Positions 23,531 through 31,723 of a stretch of 32,924 nt of DNA are shown piece after piece. The stretch is taken from NCBI GenBank assembly GCA_964541225.1, contig CAZIPN010000023.1, positions 1 to 32,924 of the forward strand, read 5' to 3'. Origin of the DNA: CAZIPN01 sp964541225. GTDB taxonomy: Bacteria; Actinomycetota; Coriobacteriia; Anaerosomatales; JAAXUF01. The position numbers and the translations under genes were made by a program. The notes under the pieces are model-generated. The model had not been told where the DNA came from. It saw only the letters and a list, made by a program, of their open reading frames with translations, and searched no databases. Within the stretch, counting starts at the first letter, position 1; the number at the start of each line of letters is the position of its first letter.

Positions 23531-23866
23531 ATGGAACTAGACATTCGTAGCGAGAAGGACGGCGTCGCATGTACGATCATCCTCGACGGTGAGGTGGACG
23601 TCTATACAGCGCCGCAACTGAAGGAAGAACTGGTCTCGCTGATTCGGGGCGGATGCACTCATCTCACTATCGATCTCGAGCAGGTCGGGTTCATCGACAG
23701 CTCTGGTCTGGGAGTACTCGTCAGCGCGCTAAGGCGCGCGCGGGAAAAGGATGGCGTCGTGCGAATCGTCTGCACGCGCGATGGCATTCTGAAGATATTC
23801 CGTATCACGGGACTGGACAAGGTGTTTCCGATCTTCTCCGACGCTGCGGAGGCTGCTGAGTTCTAG
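23531..23866 (+). CDS. STAS-domain anti-sigma-factor antagonist-like protein (second copy)
   Basis: 111 residues, a single SpoIIAA-like STAS domain. CTIILDGEVDVYTAPQLKEELVSLI starts it, and FIDSSGLGVLVSAL (about residues 54-67) holds the phospho-acceptor serine. IVCTRDGILKIFRITGLDKVFPIF closes it, close to RsbV/SpoIIAA consensus. The start was set at ATG 23531 because homology begins there; the frame is open further upstream to 23399 without similarity, and part of that lies over the promoter. It diverges from another STAS gene and is followed by Tat genes on the same strand. Having two antagonists back to back suggests paired or opposed control of one kinase. Confidence 0.88.
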   Translation: MELDIRSEKDGVACTIILDGEVDVYTAPQLKEELVSLIRGGCTHLTIDLEQVGFIDSSGLGVLVSALRRAREKDGVVRIVCTRDGILKIFRITGLDKVFPIFSDAAEAAEF

Positions 23867-23950
23867 ACTCCTTTGGTGGCGTAATCGCCTTATGCGGCAC
23901 GGTGATTGCGTGCTGCCATTTCAGGCACGCGCGTCGAGAAGGGCAGGGTT

Positions 23951-24208
23951 GTGTTCGACATCAAGATCATGGTCATTCTTGTCGCGGCCCTGATTCTCAT
24001 TGGCCCGGATAAGCTGCCGGATATTGCCCGTACTGTCGGCAAGTTCATTCGCATGTTCAACAACGCGAAAGAGGAGATGGAGCGCAGCATCAAGGCCGAC
24101 ATGTTTGCGACTGAGGAGACCACGAAGGTCTTCACCGATACTCGCGCGAGCCTTGCCTCCTCGCTCTACGACACCAGCCCCGATGACGAGGAGGATGAGG
24201 AGGAGTAG
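23951..24208 (+). CDS. TatA/TatB-family Sec-independent translocase component
   Basis: 85 residues from GTG 23951, preceded by an AAGGGCAGGG stretch. One membrane span at residues 5-17 (IMVILVAALILIG) is followed by the conserved GPDKLPDIARTVGKFIRMF amphipathic helix, then KEEMERSIKADM. The GP.KLP hinge and the start FDIKI are closer to TatB than to TatA. The C-terminus is acidic (DDEEDEEE). With TatC downstream it would form the receptor part of the twin-arginine translocase for folded proteins. The frame is open upstream to 23906, but those residues precede the family start. tatA and tatB roles cannot be separated with confidence. Confidence 0.85.
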   Translation: MFDIKIMVILVAALILIGPDKLPDIARTVGKFIRMFNNAKEEMERSIKADMFATEETTKVFTDTRASLASSLYDTSPDDEEDEEE

Positions 24209-24232
24209 CGGCCCGCCGCTCCTCGAGCGCCC

Positions 24233-25063
24233 ATGCCCATCGGCCCCAAGAAGATGCCGTTTCTCGAGCACCTGGCGGAGCTCCGACAGCGCATTCTCGT
24301 CATCGCTCTGACGCTGGGGATCGCTTCGGTCGTGTTGTATCCATTCACCGGCGCCATCGTGAGTTGGCTGTTCGAACCGATCAGCCCGTATCTCAACGAT
24401 TCCGCTCTGAACTTCTTCGGCCCATTCGAGGCATTCGCGTTTCGCTTCAAAGTCGCGTCGTATGCGGCCATCGTGCTGACGAGCCCGATCTGGCTCTACC
24501 AATCGCTCGCGTTCTTCCTGCCAGCTCTCAAGTCCAAAGAGCGCAAGTGGTTTCTGCCGACAGTGACGGCGATCATCGTCTTGTTCATAGCCGGCAACCT
24601 CTTCTGCCACTACGTCATCGTCGCGCCGTCGTTTCAGTGGCTGCTGGCGCAATCGAGTGGCGGGGTTGACGTGAGCGCATTCATCTACCGGGTGTTCCAC
24701 ATCGGCGCCGCCGGCCATGGGATGGCTATCAAGCTGCAGACTCTGCCAAACGCGAACCAGTTTCTCGGCGGGCTGGCGATACTCATGCTCGCGTTCGGGC
24801 TGACCTTTGAGCTGCCTGTGCTGCTGTTCTTCCTGCTCGGCGTCGGGGTCGTGAAGTACGCGGTGCTTCGCAAGAACTGGCGCTACGCCTATCTCGGCCT
24901 CATTACGTTCGGGTCTCTGGCGACGCCAGACTGGAGTCCGGTGACGATCGGAGCTTTGATCTTGAGCCTGATCGTGCTCTACGAGCTCACGATGCTGTTC
25001 GCACGCTTGGCCTTCGCGAATCGCATCAAGGCCCAAATCGCCGACATGGCTAAGGCGGTCTGA
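24233..25063 (+). CDS. tatC: Sec-independent protein translocase TatC
   Basis: 276 residues with six membrane spans. The N-terminal FLEHLAELRQR (10-20) is the twin-arginine recognition segment. FFLPALKSKERK (94-105) corresponds to the first cytoplasmic loop, with its conserved glutamate. LAFGLTFELPV (186-196) contains the conserved intramembrane glutamate, and TPDWSPVTIG and VLYELTM follow. The outside loop between spans three and four (about 137-178) is roughly 20 residues longer than in E. coli TatC and includes FHIGAAGHGMAI. It lies 24 bases after the TatA/B gene and one base before hypA, all in one operon. It exports folded cofactor proteins, such as hydrogenase small subunits. Confidence 0.95.
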   Translation: MPIGPKKMPFLEHLAELRQRILVIALTLGIASVVLYPFTGAIVSWLFEPISPYLNDSALNFFGPFEAFAFRFKVASYAAIVLTSPIWLYQSLAFFLPALKSKERKWFLPTVTAIIVLFIAGNLFCHYVIVAPSFQWLLAQSSGGVDVSAFIYRVFHIGAAGHGMAIKLQTLPNANQFLGGLAILMLAFGLTFELPVLLFFLLGVGVVKYAVLRKNWRYAYLGLITFGSLATPDWSPVTIGALILSLIVLYELTMLFARLAFANRIKAQIADMAKAV

Positions 25064-25064
25064 C

Positions 25065-25469
25065 ATGCACGAAATGGGCATCACGCAGGGCATCTTGACC
25101 GCGTCCTTCGACGCGGCTACCAATGCAGGCGCCGAGACGATCAGCGAGATCCGGATCAGCATCGGCGAACTCACCGAGATCCAGGAGTTCGCGCTGCAGT
25201 TCGCGTTCGAGGCACTCACTCCCGGCACGATGGCCGAGGGTGCGACTCTGGTGGTGACGCATATTCCAGCCACCTCGAAGTGCAACGAATGTGGCATCGA
25301 GTACGAGCATGACCGCTACCAGATGGTGTGTCCCGAGTGCGGCGCCTTCAACGTCACGTCGCTGACGGGCCATGAGCTGCAGATCGACAGCCTCGAGACT
25401 CCTGACGAGCTGGATTCTCAGCCCGCAACCGCCAATTCGCCCGCACCCACCGACGCGCAAGGGGAGTAG
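25065..25469 (+). CDS. hypA: Hydrogenase maturation nickel protein HypA
   Basis: 134 residues, somewhat longer than the usual 113-118 because of a Pro/Asp/Thr-rich tail (about 112-134). It begins MHEMGITQGIL; the N-terminal Met-His2-Glu3 is the nickel site in known HypA. The zinc site is CNEC (73-76) and CPEC (89-92). It delivers nickel to [NiFe] hydrogenase (or urease) precursors together with HypB. The ATG is one base after the tatC stop, and the hypB GTG follows the hypA stop after two bases, so the three are tightly coupled. No hydrogenase structural gene lies in the window. Confidence 0.95.
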   Translation: MHEMGITQGILTASFDAATNAGAETISEIRISIGELTEIQEFALQFAFEALTPGTMAEGATLVVTHIPATSKCNECGIEYEHDRYQMVCPECGAFNVTSLTGHELQIDSLETPDELDSQPATANSPAPTDAQGE

Positions 25470-25471
25470 CC

Positions 25472-26155
25472 GTGGAGATCGATCTGTCCAAGCCGATTCT
25501 GGACATGAACGAGCGTTTGGCCGCCGAGAACCGCGCCGAGCTCGATCGCCACGGCGTGTTCGTGCTCGACCTCATGGCGTCGCCCGGCGCGGGCAAGACA
25601 TCGACGATTCTTGCCACCATCGAGGCGCTGCGCGACCGCTATCGCATCGCGGTGATCGAGGGCGACATCGCGAGCAAAGTGGACGCCGAGAAGGTCAAGG
25701 CTCACGGCATTCCCGCAGTGCAGATCAACACTGGCGGCGCCTGCCACCTCGAGAGCGACATGATCAAGCGGGCGCTGTCGGCACTGCCGCTCGCGGAACT
25801 CGATCTCATCATTGTTGAAAACGTCGGAAACCTCGTATGCCCGACCGATTTCTACCTCGGCGAGAATGCGAAAGTGATGATTCTGTCGGTTCCGGAGGGT
25901 CACGACAAGCCGCAGAAGTACCCGGGCATCTTCCAGGTCTCAGAGGCCGTGATCCTGAACAAGGTCGACACGATGCCCATCTTCGACTTCGACGAAGACG
26001 AGTTCACCCGCGTAGTTCGTTCGCTGAATCCGACCTCGCCGATCTTTCGCATCTCGGCGACCAAAGGTGAGGGCGTCGACGAGTGGGCGAAGTGGCTTGC
26101 CTCGCGCATCGACGAACTCAAGGCCTCAACTGCCGAGGAAGGGAAGCGCCCGTGA
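25472..26155 (+). CDS. hypB: Hydrogenase maturation GTPase HypB
   Basis: 227 residues of the SIMIBI GTPase class, needed for nickel insertion. The P-loop is ASPGAGKT (36-43). EGDIASKVDAEKV is switch I, and NTGGACHLESDM places the metal-binding Cys91 and His92. IVENVGNLVCP contains the switch II region and Cys123, and NKVD (163-166) is the guanine-specificity motif. The high-affinity N-terminal CXXCGC nickel motif of E. coli HypB and a His-rich stretch are both absent, so it is the simple type. GTG is the start. Its stop overlaps the following GTG start by the sequence GTGA. Confidence 0.95.
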   Translation: MEIDLSKPILDMNERLAAENRAELDRHGVFVLDLMASPGAGKTSTILATIEALRDRYRIAVIEGDIASKVDAEKVKAHGIPAVQINTGGACHLESDMIKRALSALPLAELDLIIVENVGNLVCPTDFYLGENAKVMILSVPEGHDKPQKYPGIFQVSEAVILNKVDTMPIFDFDEDEFTRVVRSLNPTSPIFRISATKGEGVDEWAKWLASRIDELKASTAEEGKRP

Positions 26156-26706
26156 TCTCTCGCGATGAAGCGCTCGCGCTCGTTGAGGAGCGCATACCGC
26201 AGCGCAACTTGGTCAACCACTGCATCGCCACTGAGATCATCATGCGCGCGCTGGGCGAGCGACTCGGCGAATCGCCCGAGGACGTGGATCGCTGGGGACT
26301 GGCTGGGCTGCTCCACGATCTCGACTACGCCGAGACTGCCGATGATCCCGCGCGCCACGGGCTGCTCACCGCCGAGGCGCTGACGGGTGTGGTTGACGAC
26401 GAGATGGTGCATGCGATTCTCGGCCATGCGGGCAAGGCTGAGCGCCTCTCGGCGATGGACAAAGCTCTGTGGTGTGCCGATCCGACGACCGGCTTCGTTG
26501 TGGCGGCCGCCCTCGTGCGACCCGAGAAGGATCTGGCGGGCGTACAGGTCAAGAGCCTGAAGAAGCGCTGGAAGGAAAAGGCGTTCGCCAAGGGCGCGAG
26601 TCGGGAGCAGATGGGCGCATGTGTCGAACTCGGCATCGAACGCGACGAGTTTCTGCAGATTGCGCTTGAGGCGATGCAGGCTCGAGCCGCCGAAATCGGC
26701 TTCTAA
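26152..26706 (+). CDS. HD-domain putative phosphohydrolase
   Basis: 184 residues from the GTG that overlaps the hypB stop, with GGGAAG upstream. The HD superfamily pattern is visible: His23 in NHCIATEIIMRAL, then GLLHDLDY with His55-Asp56, and VVDDEMVHAILGHA with a later histidine. It would bind metal and hydrolyse a phosphate ester, possibly a nucleotide; the substrate is unknown. It has neither an HD-GYP motif nor a nucleic-acid-binding region. Coupled translation with hypB suggests a co-regulated role, though HD proteins often occur in such runs without a clear link. The 3' neighbour is convergent, with an 87-bp spacer lacking a convincing terminator. Confidence 0.85.
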   Translation: MISRDEALALVEERIPQRNLVNHCIATEIIMRALGERLGESPEDVDRWGLAGLLHDLDYAETADDPARHGLLTAEALTGVVDDEMVHAILGHAGKAERLSAMDKALWCADPTTGFVVAAALVRPEKDLAGVQVKSLKKRWKEKAFAKGASREQMGACVELGIERDEFLQIALEAMQARAAEIGF

Positions 26707-26793
26707 CGCGACGCAGGGCGTCCTCGGGTCAGCGCACGCTAGGATCGCCGCTGTCGGGAGGCGCACAGCGCCGCAGTCACGCGGGCCGCAGCG

Positions 26794-28149
26794 CTAGTGC
26801 ACGTACTCCAGTCTGGAGACGATTTCTGCCCCAGTTGCCGCGACGAACTGCTCTTCTTCGGCGAAGCGGGTCTCGTTCTTCGAGAAGGTCATGCCGTCTT
26901 TGTGCTGCGCCTGTAGCGCAAGCGTGTAGGCCAGGTGCTTGGTCGCGAAGCCAAAGGCCGTGGCGTCGTCGAAGAGCGACCAGTACTCGACGTCCATCTC
27001 GGCAGCGTTGAAGCGCCGCCGAGGCGACCAGTCGTATCCCTGCGGGTAGTAGATGTTCGCCGTCGGCTTGTTGTTCTTGTCCCAGCGATAGATTGTCCCG
27101 CCGGGCTCTTTGTAGGTGGTGCCGGGTTCGAACTTCGTCGCGGTGAGTCCACGCCACACGAGCGCCAGGTTGTTGTGACATTCGGCCGGGACGGGCGCGT
27201 GCGCCTCAGCGGATGCGAGATCGCACTTCACCATCATTTCCGCGGCGGAGAACATGTAGTCGGGATTGATCTTGCCGTGATTCGTGACCGTGCCGTTCGC
27301 GTTGAGATTGCTGCCCAAGATGCGCCGGTCGTGGCCCACCTGGTCGGGAGAGGCGAACGCCACGAGCATGTACGCCTTCGCCTGTGTCTCCCACCGCTTC
27401 GCGTTCGGATTGCCGGGGTACTCGCGTGCCGCCGTGAGTAGGAAGGCTCCATCCCAGGCATCTTCTTCCGACTTGGAATCGCCCTTGTAGAGCACCTCAC
27501 CCTTCGCGTTCTTGTAGTAGGGAGGCGGGAGAGTGAGCAGGTGATTGGCTTCAGACGCGACGGCGGCGTCGATGAGATTCTGGGTCACCGGGGGGAGCGC
27601 ATCCCACTCTTGGTGCGCCCCATACGAGAGGTAGTAGACCCATAGCGGCGTCTGCCAGCCTTCGGCCCATCCGTCGCGGTGGTAGCTGATCGCGAGCGCG
27701 TTGGTCCACGCCACGACCCTGCGCAAAGCTTCCGTGCGTGACACCCCGACTTGCGTCGCGTCATAGGTGTTGTTGTTCAAGGCGATGGCCGTCGCGTACA
27801 GCGCCGAGGCTTGGCTCCTGACCGCCGGTTCGGCATCAGCCGCGTCAGGAAAGCCCCCGCTCGGAGCGAGGACTTCGATCGTGTTGGGGTTCTCGGCAGT
27901 GTTCGCGCCGGAAATCGAGCTCACGGGGACGGTGCGGTAGTGATAGGTGGAGTCGAACCACGTGGAGTGCAAGTAGCGAAGCGAGTTGTTCTGCATCTTG
28001 ATCGCCGAGGAAAGCAGAACTGCGCGCTGCACCAGACGAAGCGATGGTTTCTCAGGAGTGCGACGGCTTTGCACGACAACGACAACCAGGGCGCCGAGCA
28101 CCAACAGAAGCACGAGCACCGCGACAAGCGAGCGTCTTCGCCTGGCCAT
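26794..28149 (-). CDS. Membrane-anchored extracytoplasmic protein of unknown function
   Basis: 451 residues. MARRRRS then a span at about 8-26 gives an N-terminal anchor or uncleaved signal. No cleavage site or lipobox is obvious. The rest is rich in Trp, Tyr, His and Asn and appears mostly helical. Notable segments are YLHSTWFDSTYHYR, SYHRDGWAEGWQTPLWVYYLSYGAH, EEDAWDGAFLLTAARE, NGTVTNHGKINPDYMFSAAE and GYDWSPRRRFNAAEMDVEYW. Recurring aromatic and acidic residues at helix ends recall alpha/alpha barrel glycan-acting enzymes, but I do not recognise a family and would not assign a reaction. It converges with the HD-domain gene and diverges from topA. AGAAG lies directly before the ATG. Confidence 0.8.
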   Translation of the reverse strand: MARRRRSLVAVLVLLLVLGALVVVVVQSRRTPEKPSLRLVQRAVLLSSAIKMQNNSLRYLHSTWFDSTYHYRTVPVSSISGANTAENPNTIEVLAPSGGFPDAADAEPAVRSQASALYATAIALNNNTYDATQVGVSRTEALRRVVAWTNALAISYHRDGWAEGWQTPLWVYYLSYGAHQEWDALPPVTQNLIDAAVASEANHLLTLPPPYYKNAKGEVLYKGDSKSEEDAWDGAFLLTAAREYPGNPNAKRWETQAKAYMLVAFASPDQVGHDRRILGSNLNANGTVTNHGKINPDYMFSAAEMMVKCDLASAEAHAPVPAECHNNLALVWRGLTATKFEPGTTYKEPGGTIYRWDKNNKPTANIYYPQGYDWSPRRRFNAAEMDVEYWSLFDDATAFGFATKHLAYTLALQAQHKDGMTFSKNETRFAEEEQFVAATGAEIVSRLEYVH

Positions 28150-28334
28150 CTTCTAGAGCAGCTCCGCTCTCCTCGTCGATCTTGATTGTCGTGGGTCGTG
28201 CTGTGGCATAGTGCCGAGCCTCGCTTCGCGAGCCTACCATCAAGACTCGGCGAGTCACTAGGTTGCGAGGCGTCCTCGGCGCTCAAGACCCTCTCGATTG
28301 CCGCACATTCCACCTACGGCTTGACGCACCTGTG

Positions 28335-28340
28335 TATACT
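28335..28340 (+). promoter_or_regulatory. Putative -10 element of topA
   Basis: TATACT sits about 40 bases before the topA start in the 229-bp divergent spacer. A TTGACG at 28321-28326 is only eight bases upstream and cannot be its -35; no other -35 is clear. Apart from a short GC stem near 28222-28236, I see nothing else in this spacer. Confidence 0.3.
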
Positions 28341-28378
28341 CGGCTGCGAATTGCCCGATATGGGGAAGGTCGTCTTCG

Positions 28379-30904
28379 TTGAAGCTCATTGTCACTGAGA
28401 AGAACATAGCCGCCAAGAAGCTCGCCGAGATACTTGCTGTCGGCAAGCCGAAGACGGACAAGGTCTACAACACGCCCATCTACACGTTTCGCCGAGACGG
28501 CGAGGACTGGGTCAGTATCGGCCTCAAGGGCCACATCCTTGGCGTGGATTTTCCGCAGCAGATTGTCTTTGACGGCAAGGCATGGAACGCCGTGTGGGAA
28601 GACGACGCCATCAAGGCGCCGGTCGCTATGCCCGACACGCTTCCGACTCCGATGACGGGGTTTGCCGACGGCCCGTGGCGCAAGAAGAAGCCGTTCACCG
28701 TGGATGGCGTGGACCTCAAGACGTGGAAGCTCCTCTCACTGCCCTATCTAGTATGGGCGCCCATCGGCAAGAAACCTGCCGAGCGAGAATTGATTCGGTC
28801 GCTGAAGAGTCTTGCCAAGAAGGCCGACGCCATCTTCATCGCGACGGACTTCGATCGCGAGGGCGAGTTGATCGGCAGCGATGCCGCCACGCTTGTGCGC
28901 AATGTCAACAAGACCGCGCCGATCAAGCGCGCGCGGTTCTCGGCGATTACGCGTGACGAGGTTGAGCGTGCGTTCGCCGAGCTGGTGGATGTGGACGAGA
29001 ACCTGGCGCAGGCTGGCGAGTCTCGGCAAGACATCGACTTGGTGTGGGGTGCTGTGCTCACGCGCTACCTGACGATGGCGAAGTACTCCGGCTTCGGGAA
29101 CGTGAAGTCGGCAGGGCGCGTGCAGACGCCCACGTTGGCGCTCATCGTCGAGCGCGAGCGCGAGCGCGAGGCATTCGTGCCCGAGATCTACTGGACGGTG
29201 AAAGGCGCGTTCAAGACGCAAGCACGCGACGGCGGTGCCGCGACTGAGTTTGGCGCGGGGCACGCGACCGATCGCTTCAAGAGCGAGGCTGAAGCCACGC
29301 GCGTCATGGACGCGATCGCCGATCAGAAGTCGGGCACCGTCACCGCGGCCGAGAAGAAGCGTCGCAAAGTCTCGCCGCCAACGCCGTTCAACACGACCGC
29401 GCTGCAAGCCGCCGCCGCTGCTGAGGGCGTCACGCCGGCCCGCGCCATGCGCATCGCCGAATCGCTGTATATGGATGGCTTGATCAGCTATCCGCGTGTC
29501 GACAACACGGTCTATCCGCAGTCGCTGGATATCCGCGCGATCCTGCAGAGCCTGTCGCAGGTGCCCGCCTACCACGAGTACGCAGGCAAGCTGCTTCACG
29601 CATCCTCGCTCACGCCCACTCGCGGCAAGCAAGAGACGACCGACCACCCACCGATTCACCCCACGGGCGCGGGAGATCCGGACAAGCTCAAGCCCGAGGA
29701 GTGGAAGATCTACAACCTGGTCTCGAGACGCTTCATGGCCACGCTCTCCGGTGACGCCGTCGTCGAAGGGACGAAGGTCACTATCGAGGTTGGCGGGGAG
29801 CCGTTCGTGGCCAAGGGAGACGTGCTGGTCGAGCCTGGCTTTCGGGCGATCTACCCGTACGGCCTCAAGAAGGACGAGCAGCTGCCGGTGTTGCACGAGC
29901 ATGATGAGTGCGATTTTCTCGGCGCCGAAATGGCGCAGAAGGCAACCGAGCCGCCTGCGCGCTACTCGCAGGGCAAGCTCATCCAGGAGATGGAGAAGCG
30001 CGGCCTGGGCACCAAAGCTACGCGACACGCCATCATCGAACGCCTGCTTGAGGTGAAGTACGTCGTCAACGAGCCGCCCGAACCCACGAGCCTGGGCCGT
30101 GCGGTGATCGATGCGCTTTCGTCGTTCGCACCGCACATCACCACGCCGGACATGACGCGGGACCTCGAAGCCGAGATGGACGGCATCGCAAACGGCCGAG
30201 CGACGCGCACGCAGGTTGTCACGCATTCACGCGAGCTGTTGGCACGCGTGATGGACGAGCTTATCCCCAAAGCCTCCGAGGTCGGCGAGGCGCTCAAGGA
30301 GGCCGGTGCCGACGACGCGAAGGTGGGCGTGTGCCCGAAGTGCGGCCACGACCTGCTCGTCAAGTCGTCCGTCAAGACACATGGTCAGTTCGTCGGCTGC
30401 TCGGGATGGCCCGAGTGCGACGTCACCTATCCGCTGCCCCAAGGCAAGATCGAGGCGGTCGACGAGGTGTGCTCGGTGTGCGGGACGCCACAGGTCAAAG
30501 TCATCCAGTTTCGAACCAAGCCGCGCGTGATCTGTCTGGATCCGGCGTGCCCCACGAACGAAGAGCCCGAGATCAGCATCGGCGAGTGCAAGACGTGCGC
30601 GGCGGCTGGAAAGCCCGGGCAGCAGCTCACCGTGCGCCGCTCGCCTCGCACGCTCAAGCGGTTTGTGCGCTGCACCAACTACGACGAGTGCCAGACGAGC
30701 TATCCGCTGCCGCAGCGAGGGGAACTCTCGGCGACTGGCGAGGAGTGCCCGGCGTGCGGTGCGCCGATGGTAGTGGTCACGACCAATCGCGGGCCGTGGA
30801 AGATATGCGTCGACCCGAACTGTCCGAGCAAGGCTGAGGCCGCCAAGAAGAAGACGTCACGAGGTGGTGGCGCCCGGAGGGGCGCGAAGCAGGCGGCAGG
30901 TTGA
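28379..30904 (+). CDS. topA: DNA topoisomerase I, archaeal type
   Basis: 841 residues from a TTG start; GGAAGG lies about ten bases upstream and the MKLIVTEKNIAAKKLAEIL start is the family's. Type IA topoisomerases relax negative supercoils by a tyrosine-linked single-strand break. The Toprim domain opens the protein, and FIATDFDREGELIG (about 152-165) carries the metal-binding acidic residues. The catalytic tyrosine is Tyr371 in DGLISYPRVDNTVYP. SAGRVQTPTLALIVERE is also standard. Details such as VYNTPIYTFRRDG, GLKGHILGVDFP and SYPRVDNTVYP match the archaeal subfamily rather than the usual bacterial TopA (GYITYMRTDS). The C-terminus has four Cys4 zinc modules (from CPKCG near 650 to CPACG near 790). 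It ends in a Lys/Arg/Gly tail. Confidence 0.94.
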   Translation: MKLIVTEKNIAAKKLAEILAVGKPKTDKVYNTPIYTFRRDGEDWVSIGLKGHILGVDFPQQIVFDGKAWNAVWEDDAIKAPVAMPDTLPTPMTGFADGPWRKKKPFTVDGVDLKTWKLLSLPYLVWAPIGKKPAERELIRSLKSLAKKADAIFIATDFDREGELIGSDAATLVRNVNKTAPIKRARFSAITRDEVERAFAELVDVDENLAQAGESRQDIDLVWGAVLTRYLTMAKYSGFGNVKSAGRVQTPTLALIVEREREREAFVPEIYWTVKGAFKTQARDGGAATEFGAGHATDRFKSEAEATRVMDAIADQKSGTVTAAEKKRRKVSPPTPFNTTALQAAAAAEGVTPARAMRIAESLYMDGLISYPRVDNTVYPQSLDIRAILQSLSQVPAYHEYAGKLLHASSLTPTRGKQETTDHPPIHPTGAGDPDKLKPEEWKIYNLVSRRFMATLSGDAVVEGTKVTIEVGGEPFVAKGDVLVEPGFRAIYPYGLKKDEQLPVLHEHDECDFLGAEMAQKATEPPARYSQGKLIQEMEKRGLGTKATRHAIIERLLEVKYVVNEPPEPTSLGRAVIDALSSFAPHITTPDMTRDLEAEMDGIANGRATRTQVVTHSRELLARVMDELIPKASEVGEALKEAGADDAKVGVCPKCGHDLLVKSSVKTHGQFVGCSGWPECDVTYPLPQGKIEAVDEVCSVCGTPQVKVIQFRTKPRVICLDPACPTNEEPEISIGECKTCAAAGKPGQQLTVRRSPRTLKRFVRCTNYDECQTSYPLPQRGELSATGEECPACGAPMVVVTTNRGPWKICVDPNCPSKAEAAKKKTSRGGGARRGAKQAAG

Positions 30905-30928
30905 TATCGAACGTCAGGAGCGCATGAG

Positions 30929-31618
30929 ATGCAGATTGCGGTCATCCAACACGTGCTGCGTGGCGACGACCAGGAAGACGCGGCGGCTCTCGCCAACGCT
31001 GCGGCTGATGCGACCGACATGGGCGCGGATGTCGTTGTCTTTCCCCCAGCGCCGGTGCTCGCCGACGATTCTTCTGGCGATCCGGTCGCCAAGCTGTTTG
31101 AGGCGATCGGTGAGAGTCAGAGTGAAAGTGTCGTCTACATCAACACGGCGGTCGTGACCCAGGGCGGTCACGTCGCGGCGATCCCACAACTTGGGCAGAC
31201 CGCGCTGCTGGTGAGCGATGCGTGCGCGGACGGTGCTGAGATCTTGAGTGTGTCGGGCAAGAAGCCTCAGGTTGCGATCCTCTCGCCACGGTCTGAAAAC
31301 GATTTGCAGGCCGAGGCCATCACTGAGTTTGCGCTCGACCTCTCCTCCTCCCTCGCGGGGCTGGTTATCGTCGCGGAATGCACAGGTGCGGAGCCAGGTG
31401 AGCCGGGTCACGGGGGCAGCGTGATCGTTCATCTCGGCGAGGTGATTGCCGAGTCGATGGGAGATGGGGACGAGACGCTGGTCGCCGAGATCGAGACGCC
31501 GATCGCGCAACCCGAGCCGCGAGAATTGCTGCCCAAGGTGCCGACGATCCTTGCTGATCGCGTGGCGTATCACCAGGGTCGCAAACCCTCCGTGGACTAT
31601 CCTGCGGATCTGTCCTGA
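30929..31618 (+). CDS. Nitrilase-superfamily-like protein lacking catalytic residues
   Basis: 229 residues, shorter than typical carbon-nitrogen hydrolases (about 260-300). The start (MQIAVIQHVLRGDDQEDAAALANAA then ADVVVFPP) matches the first strands and helix of the nitrilase fold. The catalytic Glu that should follow FP is Pro40. The region where Lys and Cys should lie is compressed, with no recognisable K-R-L or C-D/E motif. The end has GHGGSVIVHLGEVIAESMGDGDETLVAEIETP, which fits the usual G.S...G.ve strand pair. It is probably a non-enzymatic relic or a binding protein. GGAG precedes the ATG by eight bases, 25 bases after topA. Codon use is like that of its neighbours. Confidence 0.7.
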   Translation: MQIAVIQHVLRGDDQEDAAALANAAADATDMGADVVVFPPAPVLADDSSGDPVAKLFEAIGESQSESVVYINTAVVTQGGHVAAIPQLGQTALLVSDACADGAEILSVSGKKPQVAILSPRSENDLQAEAITEFALDLSSSLAGLVIVAECTGAEPGEPGHGGSVIVHLGEVIAESMGDGDETLVAEIETPIAQPEPRELLPKVPTILADRVAYHQGRKPSVDYPADLS

Positions 31619-31723
31619 CGCAAGCGCGTCGCGTGGCACGGGCGGGTGCTTCGCGCAAGCCCCGGGCGCTGATGTTGCGACTCTCACCTGGCCCCCGCAT
31701 GCGCTCGTTGCGCTCAGATCGCA

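Noticed and set aside
28321..28340. TTGACG and TATACT as a -35/-10 pair for topA
   Set aside because: The spacer is only eight bases, far from the 16-18 required.
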